A stretch of DNA of 21,936 nucleotides from Acinetobacter sp. Its GTDB lineage: Bacteria > Pseudomonadota > Gammaproteobacteria > Pseudomonadales > Moraxellaceae. The stretch is taken from positions 1 to 21,936 of the forward strand of contig JASLJB010000031.1 of the NCBI GenBank assembly GCA_030152605.1, written 5' to 3'. The notes beneath the pieces were generated by a model. It had not been told where the DNA came from. It worked only from the letters and a program-made list of their open reading frames with translations, and ran no database searches. The position numbers were made by a program, and so were the translations under genes. Of this stretch, positions 7,309 through 14,354 are shown piece after piece (the first letter of the stretch is position 1; every line of letters begins with the position of its first letter).

Positions 7309-7826
7309 TAGAAAAACACACTGAGGTTATGCGAGGTATAGGTCACCTGATCGAGGGTGATTTTGCGTTCAAAAATTTGAAAGCCGAGTCCACCCTGCAC
7401 CTGACGGATCTTGTCTAAACGCTTGCCCACATAGAAAGTCACGTCTTTCTCTTTTTGGGTGCGGTATAACAAATACGCCACATTGACATCGTATTCACCT
7501 TCGACATCGGTCGCTGTAACACGGATATTGGTCACCATGTGGGTGGTGCGTGATGGCGGTTCTTCAGCCCATGCCATCCCGGTTTCAAGACGTGCCACAC
7601 GACGTTCGAGCAAATGTTTGTTGTCGTTAAAAACCCATGTGGTCGGCAATTCTAAGGCGCGACGACGATCACGTGTTTGCGCATTTGGCGTGGTGCGCAA
7701 GGTATAGGAGATGTCTTCAGCCAAGACATCTAACCATTCACGGAATCTCCATTCATCTAGCAGTGCTGCCTCTTGATACAAGAATTGGCTGATCTGATGA
7801 TGTAATTCGATACTGACCTGTTTCAT
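7308..7826 (-). CDS. hcaF: 3-phenylpropanoate/cinnamate dioxygenase, beta subunit
   Basis: A 172-residue small subunit of a Rieske non-heme iron oxygenase, with the expected alpha/beta cone fold (SnoaL/NTF2-like). It has no metal centre; it stabilises the hexamer with HcaE. Landmarks are EAALLDEWRFREWLDVLAEDISYTLR near the N-terminus, RRVARLETGMAWAEEPPSRTTHMVTNI in the middle and the C-terminal ERKITLDQVTYTSHNLSVFF, typical of BphA2/HcaF proteins. The ATG shares one base with the hcaE stop (TAATG), and its own stop shares one base with the hcaC start. That makes a tight coupled block of three genes. Confidence 0.94.
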   Translation of the reverse strand: MKQVSIELHHQISQFLYQEAALLDEWRFREWLDVLAEDISYTLRTTPNAQTRDRRRALELPTTWVFNDNKHLLERRVARLETGMAWAEEPPSRTTHMVTNIRVTATDVEGEYDVNVAYLLYRTQKEKDVTFYVGKRLDKIRQVQGGLGFQIFERKITLDQVTYTSHNLSVFF

Positions 7827-9190
7827 TACAGCAACTCCTGCTCATAGGCTTCAGCGGCTTTTTCAACCTCTTCCCAGGTTTCATGAATGAGCAAATCTGC
7901 CCAGCGGCGGTACATGCCACGCGCTGCCGTTTCAGAGAAGATATAGTTGGTAATCCCCGGAATACCGTCTTCACGCACCTGTTCTTTGCCTAGGCCCATT
8001 TCCATAATCAATGGGTTTTTACGCGCTTTATAACCGCGCAAGACTTTTTGGATCTCTACCCAGTTTTCAGAGTCATCTTGCTCCAAGAACCCCGCAGGAC
8101 CGAAAGCACGGGTTGCTGAACGTTCAAAGGCTTCTTTGACTTCTTGAGAAGCTTCAGCATCGGCGATACAAAAGGCCCAAACTTCAGTTTTGTTGGGACC
8201 ACGTGGATGCCAAACGCGTAAAGTTGCCGTTCCATTCAGCCATGATAAGGTCGGGAACATGGTGTTATGCCCAGCCAAACGTAGGGCACGGACTTCACCG
8301 AGGCGTTCTTTGACTTCGTCATAAGTTTCACGGAAATAGTTGGCCACTTCACCATCGACCCAGACGTTAGCATCGGGTTTTTCGGTAAAGAAAAAGCCTG
8401 AACCATGACCGCGTTGGCCATACTGGATCGCATCTTTGGCGGTTTCCCAGACTGGGCGTGCGGTTTGCGCATCACCGAGTTGCTTGCTGCTGTCGTCATT
8501 GGCTTTGGCACCCAAGACTTGGATCGCAGAGGCATGTGAGAACAAGGCATGGTATTGGTCTGAGGCAAACTGTTCTGCTGCAAATTTCCAGTTACACTCG
8601 ATTTCCCATTTATGCACCCCACCGATAATTTCGGTGCCGCCCGGACGACGGTCTAAAACACCATCTAAATACCAAGCCATATCGCCCATGTATTCGATCA
8701 GATCCGGTGTGCTTTCATCCCAGCAACCAAAGATCAAGCCTTTGTAGCTTTCAACGCGATTGACTTCCACCAAGCCCCATTTTTCTTTACAGGCACCTTG
8801 TGGAAATGCGCGATCTTCAAGCGGAATATCTTTGAGTTGACCATCGACGCCATAAGACCAGCCATGATATGGACAGGTAAATGCGCGAGTATTACCACAA
8901 TCGGCAAAACTCACCCGCATAGAACGGTGGCGACATTGGTTTAAAAAAGCTTTGATTGAACCGTCTTTTTGACGCGTCACAATAATCGGATCTTCACCCA
9001 TATAGGTGTTAAAAAAGTCACCCGATTTTTGGATTTGGCTTTCATGGCAGAGAAATAACCAAGTGCGTCCGAATACACGTTCGAGCTCAAGCTCATAGAT
9101 TTCAGGATCGGTATAAATAGAAGGCACGACTCGACCATTTTTAGCATCGACTAAACGATCGATATCCAGCGTATCAATTCTATTTTTCAT
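7826..9190 (-). CDS. hcaE: 3-phenylpropanoate/cinnamate dioxygenase, alpha subunit
   Basis: A 454-residue Rieske oxygenase large subunit that, with HcaF, adds O2 to positions 2 and 3 of the ring of 3-phenylpropanoate or cinnamate. The Rieske ligands are C86, H88 (QCRHRSM) and C106, H109 (TCPYHGW). The catalytic iron region reads ASDQYHALFSHAS with H214 and H219, and a carboxylate ligand lies in the later FLEQDDSENW. Resemblance to E. coli HcaE (453 aa) is strong throughout. The ATG at 9190 is chosen because GGAGAG precedes it by 5 bp and it gives the family length. The frame is open to 9235, which would add 15 unrelated residues. It is the first gene of a seven-gene operon. Confidence 0.95.
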   Translation of the reverse strand: MKNRIDTLDIDRLVDAKNGRVVPSIYTDPEIYELELERVFGRTWLFLCHESQIQKSGDFFNTYMGEDPIIVTRQKDGSIKAFLNQCRHRSMRVSFADCGNTRAFTCPYHGWSYGVDGQLKDIPLEDRAFPQGACKEKWGLVEVNRVESYKGLIFGCWDESTPDLIEYMGDMAWYLDGVLDRRPGGTEIIGGVHKWEIECNWKFAAEQFASDQYHALFSHASAIQVLGAKANDDSSKQLGDAQTARPVWETAKDAIQYGQRGHGSGFFFTEKPDANVWVDGEVANYFRETYDEVKERLGEVRALRLAGHNTMFPTLSWLNGTATLRVWHPRGPNKTEVWAFCIADAEASQEVKEAFERSATRAFGPAGFLEQDDSENWVEIQKVLRGYKARKNPLIMEMGLGKEQVREDGIPGITNYIFSETAARGMYRRWADLLIHETWEEVEKAAEAYEQELL

Positions 9191-9279
9191 CAGCACTCTC
9201 CATAGCTTCGCATCAATAAAATCAGAACGATTCATTTTCGAGATAATATGGGTTTAAGTTTGATGAATGAGAAATATTA

Positions 9280-9308
9280 TTTATATATGCTGCTATAGAT
9301 GATGCCAA
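9280..9308 (-). promoter_or_regulatory. Sigma-70 promoter of the hca operon with overlapping inverted repeat
   Basis: On the minus strand, TTGGCA (-35, at 9303-9308) is separated by exactly 17 bp from TATAAA (-10, at 9280-9285). Each hexamer matches five of six consensus bases. The predicted start lies near 9272, giving a leader of about 80 nt before hcaE. The inverted repeat ATGAT-GCCA-ATCAT (9299-9312) overlaps the -35 box and is a candidate operator for the divergent LysR regulator. Confidence 0.65.
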
Positions 9309-9345
9309 TCATAAAGAATAACTATATAAGCTTAAAATCAGCTAT

Positions 9346-9371
9346 GATTTAAATAAATTTGTTGATTTAAA
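9346..9371. repeat. Direct repeat GATTTAAA in the hcaE-hcaR intergenic region
   Basis: GATTTAAA occurs at 9346-9353 and 9364-9371, 18 bp from start to start, 31-56 bp upstream of the hcaR start. It could be part of an autoregulatory site, but the region is AT-rich and chance is possible. Confidence 0.3.
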
Positions 9372-9401
9372 GTCGATTCACCTTAAAAGCCGGATGCAAA
9401 A

Positions 9402-10286
9402 ATGGAATTACGTCATCTTCGTTATTTTGTCACTGTGGCAGAAGAACTTAATTTTAGTAAAGCCGCACAGCGTTTATTTACCGCGCAACCCTCATTAAGC
9501 CAACAGATTAAATATCTGGAACAAGAACTCGATATTCAATTGTTTAATCGCACCAAGCGTAAAGTCGAACTCACGGAAGAAGGTCGAAACTTTTTACCTT
9601 ATGCGCAAGCGACCTTGGATCAAGCCGAGCTCACGGTACAGAAAACCCGACAAATTGCCAAAGAACAAAGCTGTTGTTTGAGCATTGGTTTCGTGCCCGT
9701 GGCTGAACTGAAAATCTTTCCCTTGGTGCTAACCAAAATTCGCTTTGAAAACCCTGATCTAAAAATATCCCTACAGAGTATGGATGCCACTGAACAGCTT
9801 GAAGCGCTTGAGTCTGGGCAGATTGACATCGGGTTTGTCCGTGAAAATATTAGCACCGATCACATCAGCAGTCGTTTGGTGTTCCGGGAAAAAATGCTGT
9901 TTCTGATGCCCAAAGATCATCCCTTGGCACAGTATGATGTGATCCCGGTCGACGCCTTGAATAACGAAGCATTGATCATCGCCTCGATCGAGCATGCGCC
10001 GACCTTGCATAAGTCTGTGCTGCACTTTGCCAAGCAGAATAATATTAAATTTAACCTGATTCAGCATGCAGGCAATATTTTATTTAATATTAACTCGGTC
10101 AATATGGGACTCGGCTGTGCCATATTACCCAACTATATCGAACCGATTATTCACAACCATCACAATATCGTGATTAAACCACTTTCAGTTGAGCTGCCAC
10201 TGCTGGATTTATTTATGAGTTATCACACGCGTAATAACCAACAGAATATCGAAAAATTCATCAACTCGATCGAAAATAAAATTTAG
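9402..10286 (+). CDS. hcaR: LysR-type regulator of the hca operon
   Basis: A 294-residue LysR-family regulator. The N-terminal winged helix-turn-helix (residues about 1-60, including FSKAAQRLFTAQPSLSQQIKYLE) begins MELRHLRYFVTVAEELNF and continues to NRTKRKVELTEEG, resembling E. coli HcaR in order and wording. The rest is the two-lobed effector-binding domain. It is transcribed divergently from hcaE, 211 bp away between start codons, the classical arrangement for a LysR activator and its target operon. A 3-phenylpropanoate- or cinnamate-responsive activator role is inferred. GGAT is a weak ribosome binding site before the ATG. A hairpin with T run follows the stop. Confidence 0.87.
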   Translation: MELRHLRYFVTVAEELNFSKAAQRLFTAQPSLSQQIKYLEQELDIQLFNRTKRKVELTEEGRNFLPYAQATLDQAELTVQKTRQIAKEQSCCLSIGFVPVAELKIFPLVLTKIRFENPDLKISLQSMDATEQLEALESGQIDIGFVRENISTDHISSRLVFREKMLFLMPKDHPLAQYDVIPVDALNNEALIIASIEHAPTLHKSVLHFAKQNNIKFNLIQHAGNILFNINSVNMGLGCAILPNYIEPIIHNHHNIVIKPLSVELPLLDLFMSYHTRNNQQNIEKFINSIENKI

Positions 10287-10292
10287 TCAGGC

Positions 10293-10322
10293 TTTAAACC
10301 AAGCGACTCAGGTTTAAATTTT
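10293..10322 (+). terminator. Probable terminator after hcaR
   Basis: The perfect 8-bp arms TTTAAACC and GGTTTAAA surround a 10-nt loop and are followed by four T residues. The stem is AT-rich and the T run short, so read-through into mhpC is possible. Confidence 0.5.
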
Positions 10323-10393
10323 AATAGTTTAAATAGATCATGCTGCGCATAAATTATATTAGTGCTTTGATCTGGATTAAATCATATTCACAG

Positions 10394-10411
10394 ACTTTGA
10401 TAAAACTTTGA
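10394..10411. promoter_or_regulatory. Tandem repeat ACTTTGA phased by one helical turn upstream of mhpC
   Basis: ACTTTGA occurs at 10394-10400 and 10405-10411, exactly 11 bp apart, ending about 40 bp before the mhpC start. One-turn phasing is typical of activator half-sites on one DNA face. No convincing -35/-10 pair was found here, consistent with activator-dependent transcription. Confidence 0.3.
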
Positions 10412-10451
10412 GACTAGGCCCCTGACCTATTCGCAACTGAAAGGATCTTAT

Positions 10452-11315
10452 ATGTGCGCTATGGAAACTCCAAACTATAAAACCGATGCATTCTTCGGCC
10501 TTGAAGATCAGTGGCTCGAAACAGCACCCGGTGAATTAACCCATTATCATGAAGCGGGTTCGGGTACGCCGATTTTATTTTTACATGGCTCGGGTACAGG
10601 TGTTTCCGCAGCAGCCAACTGGTGGTTAAACCTCAATGCCATCGCTGAAGTTGGGCACTGTTATGCCATCGATTCGATCGGTTATGGTCAAACCGTGGTG
10701 GCAGAAGGAACGCCTTATGGCATTAAAGCTTGGGTCGAACATGCGATTCGCTTTATGGACAAAGCCGGCATCGAAAAAACCTGGTTAGTCGGAAACTCTC
10801 TCGGCGGTTGGTTGGCCTTTCAAATGGCTTTGGATTATCCAGAGCGCCTACTCGGGATTATCTCCATGGGGACCGGCGGTGCTAAACAAACTGCAGCCTT
10901 AAAACAACATGCCAATCCTGAACTCAGCCTCGCCGGGATCAAAAAAACCCTAGAAATGTTTGTGGTGGATAAAAGCTTAATCACCGATGAGTTGGTTCAA
11001 GTGCGTTATGAAGCGGCCAAAAATGATTATGCCTCTGACCGTTTACTCGAAGTGGTCGGCGCGCGCGATCGTGACCGTTTTGCATTGCCGCTCGATTTTG
11101 AAAAAATGAAAGACATTCAACTGCCGGTATTATTGATTCACGGTGTACAAGATGTGGTGATTCCGGTCAGCCGCAGTTGGGATATTTTAAATACCGTGCC
11201 GCATGCCGATGCACATATCTTTAGCCAATGTGGTCACTGGTCACAGGTTGAGAAATCTGCCGAGTTTAATACTCTGGTATGTGATTATCTCAAACAGCAA
11301 GGGGTCAGCCGCTAA
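10452..11315 (+). CDS. mhpC: Meta-cleavage product hydrolase (alpha/beta fold C-C hydrolase)
   Basis: A 287-residue alpha/beta hydrolase, by context 2-hydroxy-6-oxonona-2,4-dienedioate hydrolase. It splits the MhpB ring-fission product into succinate (or fumarate) and 2-hydroxypenta-2,4-dienoate. The oxyanion region HGSGTG starts at H45, the nucleophile is S116 in VGNSLGGW, the acid is in HGVQDVVIP and the base in QCGHWSQVE. Length matches E. coli MhpC (288 aa), but the sequence is more divergent than its neighbours' (SIGYGQ instead of CPGWGK), so it could have been recruited from another meta-cleavage pathway. GAAAGGA precedes the ATG by 6 bp. It is separate from mhpB, on the other strand downstream of hcaR. 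Confidence 0.82.
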   Translation: MCAMETPNYKTDAFFGLEDQWLETAPGELTHYHEAGSGTPILFLHGSGTGVSAAANWWLNLNAIAEVGHCYAIDSIGYGQTVVAEGTPYGIKAWVEHAIRFMDKAGIEKTWLVGNSLGGWLAFQMALDYPERLLGIISMGTGGAKQTAALKQHANPELSLAGIKKTLEMFVVDKSLITDELVQVRYEAAKNDYASDRLLEVVGARDRDRFALPLDFEKMKDIQLPVLLIHGVQDVVIPVSRSWDILNTVPHADAHIFSQCGHWSQVEKSAEFNTLVCDYLKQQGVSR

Positions 11316-11440
11316 GCGCGCGATCCGCTGTTGCTTAGCATAAAGCCCATGTTTTAACATAATGCCAGTCAGTTAAGCTTTTTGAAGTGAATTTCCATGA
11401 TGCTTTTATGAAAACAACTTCAACATGAAGCCCTTGCTTT

Positions 11441-11549
11441 AAATCCATCCCAACCTTCCTTTTTCAAAGGAAGGAGCGCCTTTAAATTCAACATGGTATT
11501 GAATTCAAAGGAATTCCCCTCTTTGGCAAAGAGGGGTTAGGGGAGATTT
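11441..11549. repeat. REPIN/MITE-like palindromic repeat
   Basis: Two related hairpin units lie in inverted orientation. The left unit (11441-11477) starts AAATCCATCCC and has a 9-bp stem CCTTCCTTT/AAAGGAAGG (arms 11454-11462 and 11466-11474). The right unit (11510-11549) has a 9-bp stem CCCCTCTTT/AAAGAGGGG (11516-11524 and 11528-11536) and ends GGGGAGATTT. Between them, TTTAAATTCAA and TTGAATTCAAA form a third inverted pair. The right unit is the kind of GGGGTTAGGGGAGATTT element I recall as common in Acinetobacter and relatives; the left copy is degraded. It carries no ORF. A transposase acting in trans is assumed for such elements, not seen. Confidence 0.7.
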
Positions 11550-11785
11550 ATGTAGTGGTTTAATAAAAGTGGATACCAAATTAAATTTAAGCCATCAATA
11601 ACGAGATTGCATAAAATAATGACATAATAAAAAACCACCAACCCAATAAACTAAAACCCAGCATTTAAACACCCCAAAAAGACATTATTAAAACCAGATG
11701 CTGATTATATACCCCTACAAATTAGTTATATAGAATCTCAAAACTACTATCTTTATTTTGAATTAGTATAAAAATAACACCTGAT

Positions 11786-11791
11786 TATAAT
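11786..11791 (+). promoter_or_regulatory. Candidate -10 box (TATAAT) of the porin gene
   Basis: A perfect TATAAT lies 50 bp upstream of the porin start, in a strongly AT-rich region. The matching -35 at 17 bp (TTAGTA) is weak; TTGAAT occurs but at 22 bp, so an activator may be needed. Confidence 0.4.
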
Positions 11792-11840
11792 TTCCAAAGA
11801 AAGTTAAAAGGATTTTTTAACTTGTGTTTAGGAATGCACA

Positions 11841-13100
11841 ATGAAAACAACGCAGCTCTCTATTTTATTATTGGCGTCTGGATTTAGTCTGCCAAGTTTC
11901 GCCAATAGTTTCGTCGATGACAGCTCGATTAAACTCACCACCCGCAATTTTTATTTACATCGAGATTTTACCGATTTTGAACCGATGCCCGGTGCCAAGG
12001 ATTGGGCGCAAGGTTTTATATTCAGCGCAAGCTCGGGGTATACCCCGGGGACGCTTGGATTTGGACTGGATCTACACAGCCTCACATCCGTTAAACTCAA
12101 AGCTGATGCCAAATATCTACCCAGTGGACTATTACCCACCGATGCACAAACTCGTGAGCGCTCGGATACTGCAACTGAAATTGGCATAACTGCCAAAGCC
12201 AAATATCACAACACCGAACTCAAAGTCGGTACGCTACAACCGTGGACCCCGGTGATCTTTAGTTCACCCTCGCGACTGCTGCCGCAGACCTTCCGCGGTG
12301 CCATGCTCAACAGCAAGGAGATCTCCGGCCTCAATCTGACTGCCGGCTATATCGACAAGGTCAATCATCGTGACTCTACCAATTATGAAAGCATGACCAA
12401 TATTGGTTTTAACCAACGCTTTAAAGTGGCTGAAATAGATGATTTCTCCTTTGTTGGCGGGGAGTATAAGTGGTCGCCGCAAACCCAAATTGGCCTGTAC
12501 CATGCACATGCCGATGAGGTCTATCAACAAAGCGCATTGACCTTTAAAAATACCACGCCACTCACAGAACAGGCCAAGCTGACCACTGACATTCGGGTCT
12601 GGCACAGTGATGACACGGGTCAGGCACTGGCAGGCAAGGTCGACAACACCTTGAGTACCGCCAACCTCGGACTTAGCCTTGACAACCATCGCCTCACTTT
12701 GAGCGGCATGCACAACCACGGTCAAACTGCGCATCCGTATTTGTCTGGCGGTGAGGTGCTGATCTTTATCGATGGTTGGAGCACTGACTTTTTAAACCCC
12801 AAAGAACGGGTGTATGGGCTACGTTATGACTATGACTTTAAGGACTTTGTACCGGGCTTAAAGTTTATGACCCGATACACCCGTGGCAATCATATTCAAC
12901 TGCCGAACTTAGGTGGCGATAAACTCAAAGAGGACTCTTTGGACTTTGATCTACAATATAGCCTGCAAACAGGTGTACTCAAGGGCTTGGGACTCAGAGC
13001 GCGTTATGCCAAATATGATAATAACTTTGCCCAGAATGCCTCATTTAAACCTGCCAATGAAACGCGGTTTAATGTCGACTACACTTGGACATTTAAATAA
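11841..13100 (+). CDS. OprD-family outer-membrane porin
   Basis: A 419-residue protein with a clear signal peptide: MKTT, a hydrophobic core QLSILLLASGFSLPS and a likely cleavage after SFAN or nearby at about residue 22. The mature part has the alternating pattern of an 18-strand beta-barrel, including FVDDSSIKLTTRNFYLHRDF, KDWAQGFIFSASSGYT and FGLDLH, hallmarks of OprD/OccD-OccK porins. These take up carboxylate-bearing small molecules across the outer membrane. It ends with NVDYTWTFK, an aromatic-rich last strand. AGGA precedes the ATG by 7 bp. Standing beside mhpC and opposite mhpT, it is probably the entry channel for 3-phenylpropanoate or cinnamate. That substrate is inferred from context only. 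Confidence 0.88.
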   Translation: MKTTQLSILLLASGFSLPSFANSFVDDSSIKLTTRNFYLHRDFTDFEPMPGAKDWAQGFIFSASSGYTPGTLGFGLDLHSLTSVKLKADAKYLPSGLLPTDAQTRERSDTATEIGITAKAKYHNTELKVGTLQPWTPVIFSSPSRLLPQTFRGAMLNSKEISGLNLTAGYIDKVNHRDSTNYESMTNIGFNQRFKVAEIDDFSFVGGEYKWSPQTQIGLYHAHADEVYQQSALTFKNTTPLTEQAKLTTDIRVWHSDDTGQALAGKVDNTLSTANLGLSLDNHRLTLSGMHNHGQTAHPYLSGGEVLIFIDGWSTDFLNPKERVYGLRYDYDFKDFVPGLKFMTRYTRGNHIQLPNLGGDKLKEDSLDFDLQYSLQTGVLKGLGLRARYAKYDNNFAQNASFKPANETRFNVDYTWTFK

Positions 13101-13144
13101 CCGTCTCTGCGACCAATATATACGCTGAATATATTAACCCAACA

Positions 13145-13195
13145 TCAACACATAAAGGCTTCATCATTTTGATGAGGCCTTTATGTGTTGATTTT
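13145..13195 (+). terminator. Long-stem terminator after the porin gene
   Basis: The 22-nt arms at 13145-13166 and 13170-13191 differ from perfect pairing at a single position, which is a G-U wobble in the plus-strand RNA. The loop is TTT and four T residues follow. No T run exists on the opposite side, so it mainly serves the porin gene. Confidence 0.82.
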
Positions 13196-13244
13196 AGCAT
13201 TATTTAAATAAGATAAAATAAATGCAGTATTTAAAATATCGTCG

Positions 13245-13259
13245 ACTTTAGACTAAAGT
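13245..13259. repeat. 15-bp palindrome near the end of the second LysR gene
   Basis: ACTTTAG and CTAAAGT flank one central A. It lies 14 bp after the stop of the minus-strand LysR gene. A one-base loop cannot form an RNA hairpin without opening two or more pairs, so its role (weak terminator or protein site) is open. Confidence 0.35.
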
Positions 13260-13273
13260 GAAATGGATTTATT

Positions 13274-14167
13274 TTAACGTGGCGATGTGCTTTTCATCTT
13301 TTTAAAGTTTTCGATCAGGTTATCCAAGGACACGGTATTTTTTCCATCTTTATAATTTAAATAGAGTTTAACCTTGGGCTGAATATTGGTAAATCGCTTA
13401 ATCACGGTATTGCTGGTGGCGATGCCTTGAATAAAGTCGGGCAATAACGTCACGCCCATGCCCATATTGACATAGCTCATGGTGACAAAAGCATTTTCTG
13501 ATTCCATCACGATATTCGGGTGAATATTATTTTTCTCAAAGATCCCTAGGATCAAGGCTCTGAGTTCGGGCGCATGGCTTTGTGCCGGCAAAATAAAGTC
13601 CACACCATTTAGCTCTTTGAGCGGTATTTGGGAAAATTTATTTAGGGGGTGATTTTGTGGCAGTACCAAGAGCAGATCTTCCTCCAAGCATTCAACGCTC
13701 TCGATCTCATCGGTTTTAATATTATTACGGGTAAAAGCCAGATCAATCTCGCCCTTTTCTAACTGCTGCAACAAGGCTGGGCCATGTTCACTGATCAGTT
13801 CGACTTTAACACTGGCGGCTTGGTCTTTGATGGCATCGAGAATAATGCTGGGGATTTTCACTTCAACCCCGATCAATACTCCGATTTTGACTGTGGCATA
13901 TTTGGCATTGAGTTTTTTGGCATAGTTACGGGCTTTTTCTGCCTCGATTAAGGTTTTTTTAGCCTCCTGCAAAAATACCTCACCGGCTGTGGTCAGTTTA
14001 AATACCCGCCCACCGCGTTTAAACAGATCGACCCCGAGGTAATCTTCTAAATCTTTCATCTGTTGACTGAGTGAAGACTGTACCGTATTCAGTTTCTTGG
14101 CCGCAGAAACAAAACTCTGCTCCTCACTGATACTCATAAAATACTTTAAATGTCTTAAAGCAAGCAT
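13274..14167 (-). CDS. LysR-type transcriptional regulator (second of the cluster)
   Basis: A 297-residue LysR-family regulator. The N-terminal helix-turn-helix starts MLALRHLKYFMSISEEQSFVSAAKKLNTVQ and runs to about residue 60 (FKRGGRVFKLTTAGE); the effector domain follows. The ATG at 14167 is chosen because GAGAAGG precedes it by 6 bp and the family N-terminus starts there; the frame is open to 14233 but the extra 22 residues look unrelated. It lies downstream of mhpT on the same strand and convergent with the porin. It resembles hcaR in overall organisation but differs in sequence, so it is not a recent duplicate. By position it may control mhpT, mhpDFE or the porin, standing in for the IclR-type MhpR of E. 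coli. Confidence 0.85.
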   Translation of the reverse strand: MLALRHLKYFMSISEEQSFVSAAKKLNTVQSSLSQQMKDLEDYLGVDLFKRGGRVFKLTTAGEVFLQEAKKTLIEAEKARNYAKKLNAKYATVKIGVLIGVEVKIPSIILDAIKDQAASVKVELISEHGPALLQQLEKGEIDLAFTRNNIKTDEIESVECLEEDLLLVLPQNHPLNKFSQIPLKELNGVDFILPAQSHAPELRALILGIFEKNNIHPNIVMESENAFVTMSYVNMGMGVTLLPDFIQGIATSNTVIKRFTNIQPKVKLYLNYKDGKNTVSLDNLIENFKKMKSTSPR

Positions 14168-14354
14168 GTTAAACCTTCTCTTGACTGCACCTACATCCAT
14201 GCCTGTGCAAAATCTTAGTGAACTCCATCTCACGATTGAGTGCTGGCTGGTGTACTGAGTTTATTGATCTATATCAACTGACCCAGATTGAAATAACCCG
14301 AAAAAGCGTCCCCTCAATGAGAAGAAACTTCTTCAGGTTGATCACGAATAAAGT

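Larger units (their letters stand above)
11316..11840. other. Gene-free stretch between mhpC and the porin gene
   Basis: This 525-bp region holds the REPIN-like element in its first half. The second half, from about 11560, is AT-rich with no ORF and probably carries the porin promoter. No clear terminator of mhpC was seen. Confidence 0.6.

Noticed and set aside
8236..8622. Second minus-strand frame of 128 codons within hcaE
   Set aside because: It overlaps hcaE in another frame; hcaE shows all Rieske oxygenase motifs.
12264..12734. Minus-strand 156-codon open frame
   Set aside because: It is fully inside the porin gene on the opposite strand, and the porin frame has a signal peptide and barrel pattern.
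14281..14340. GAAGAA/TTCTTC inverted pair after mhpT as a terminator
   Set aside because: The loop would be only two bases and no T run follows on the minus strand; mhpT has no clear terminator.
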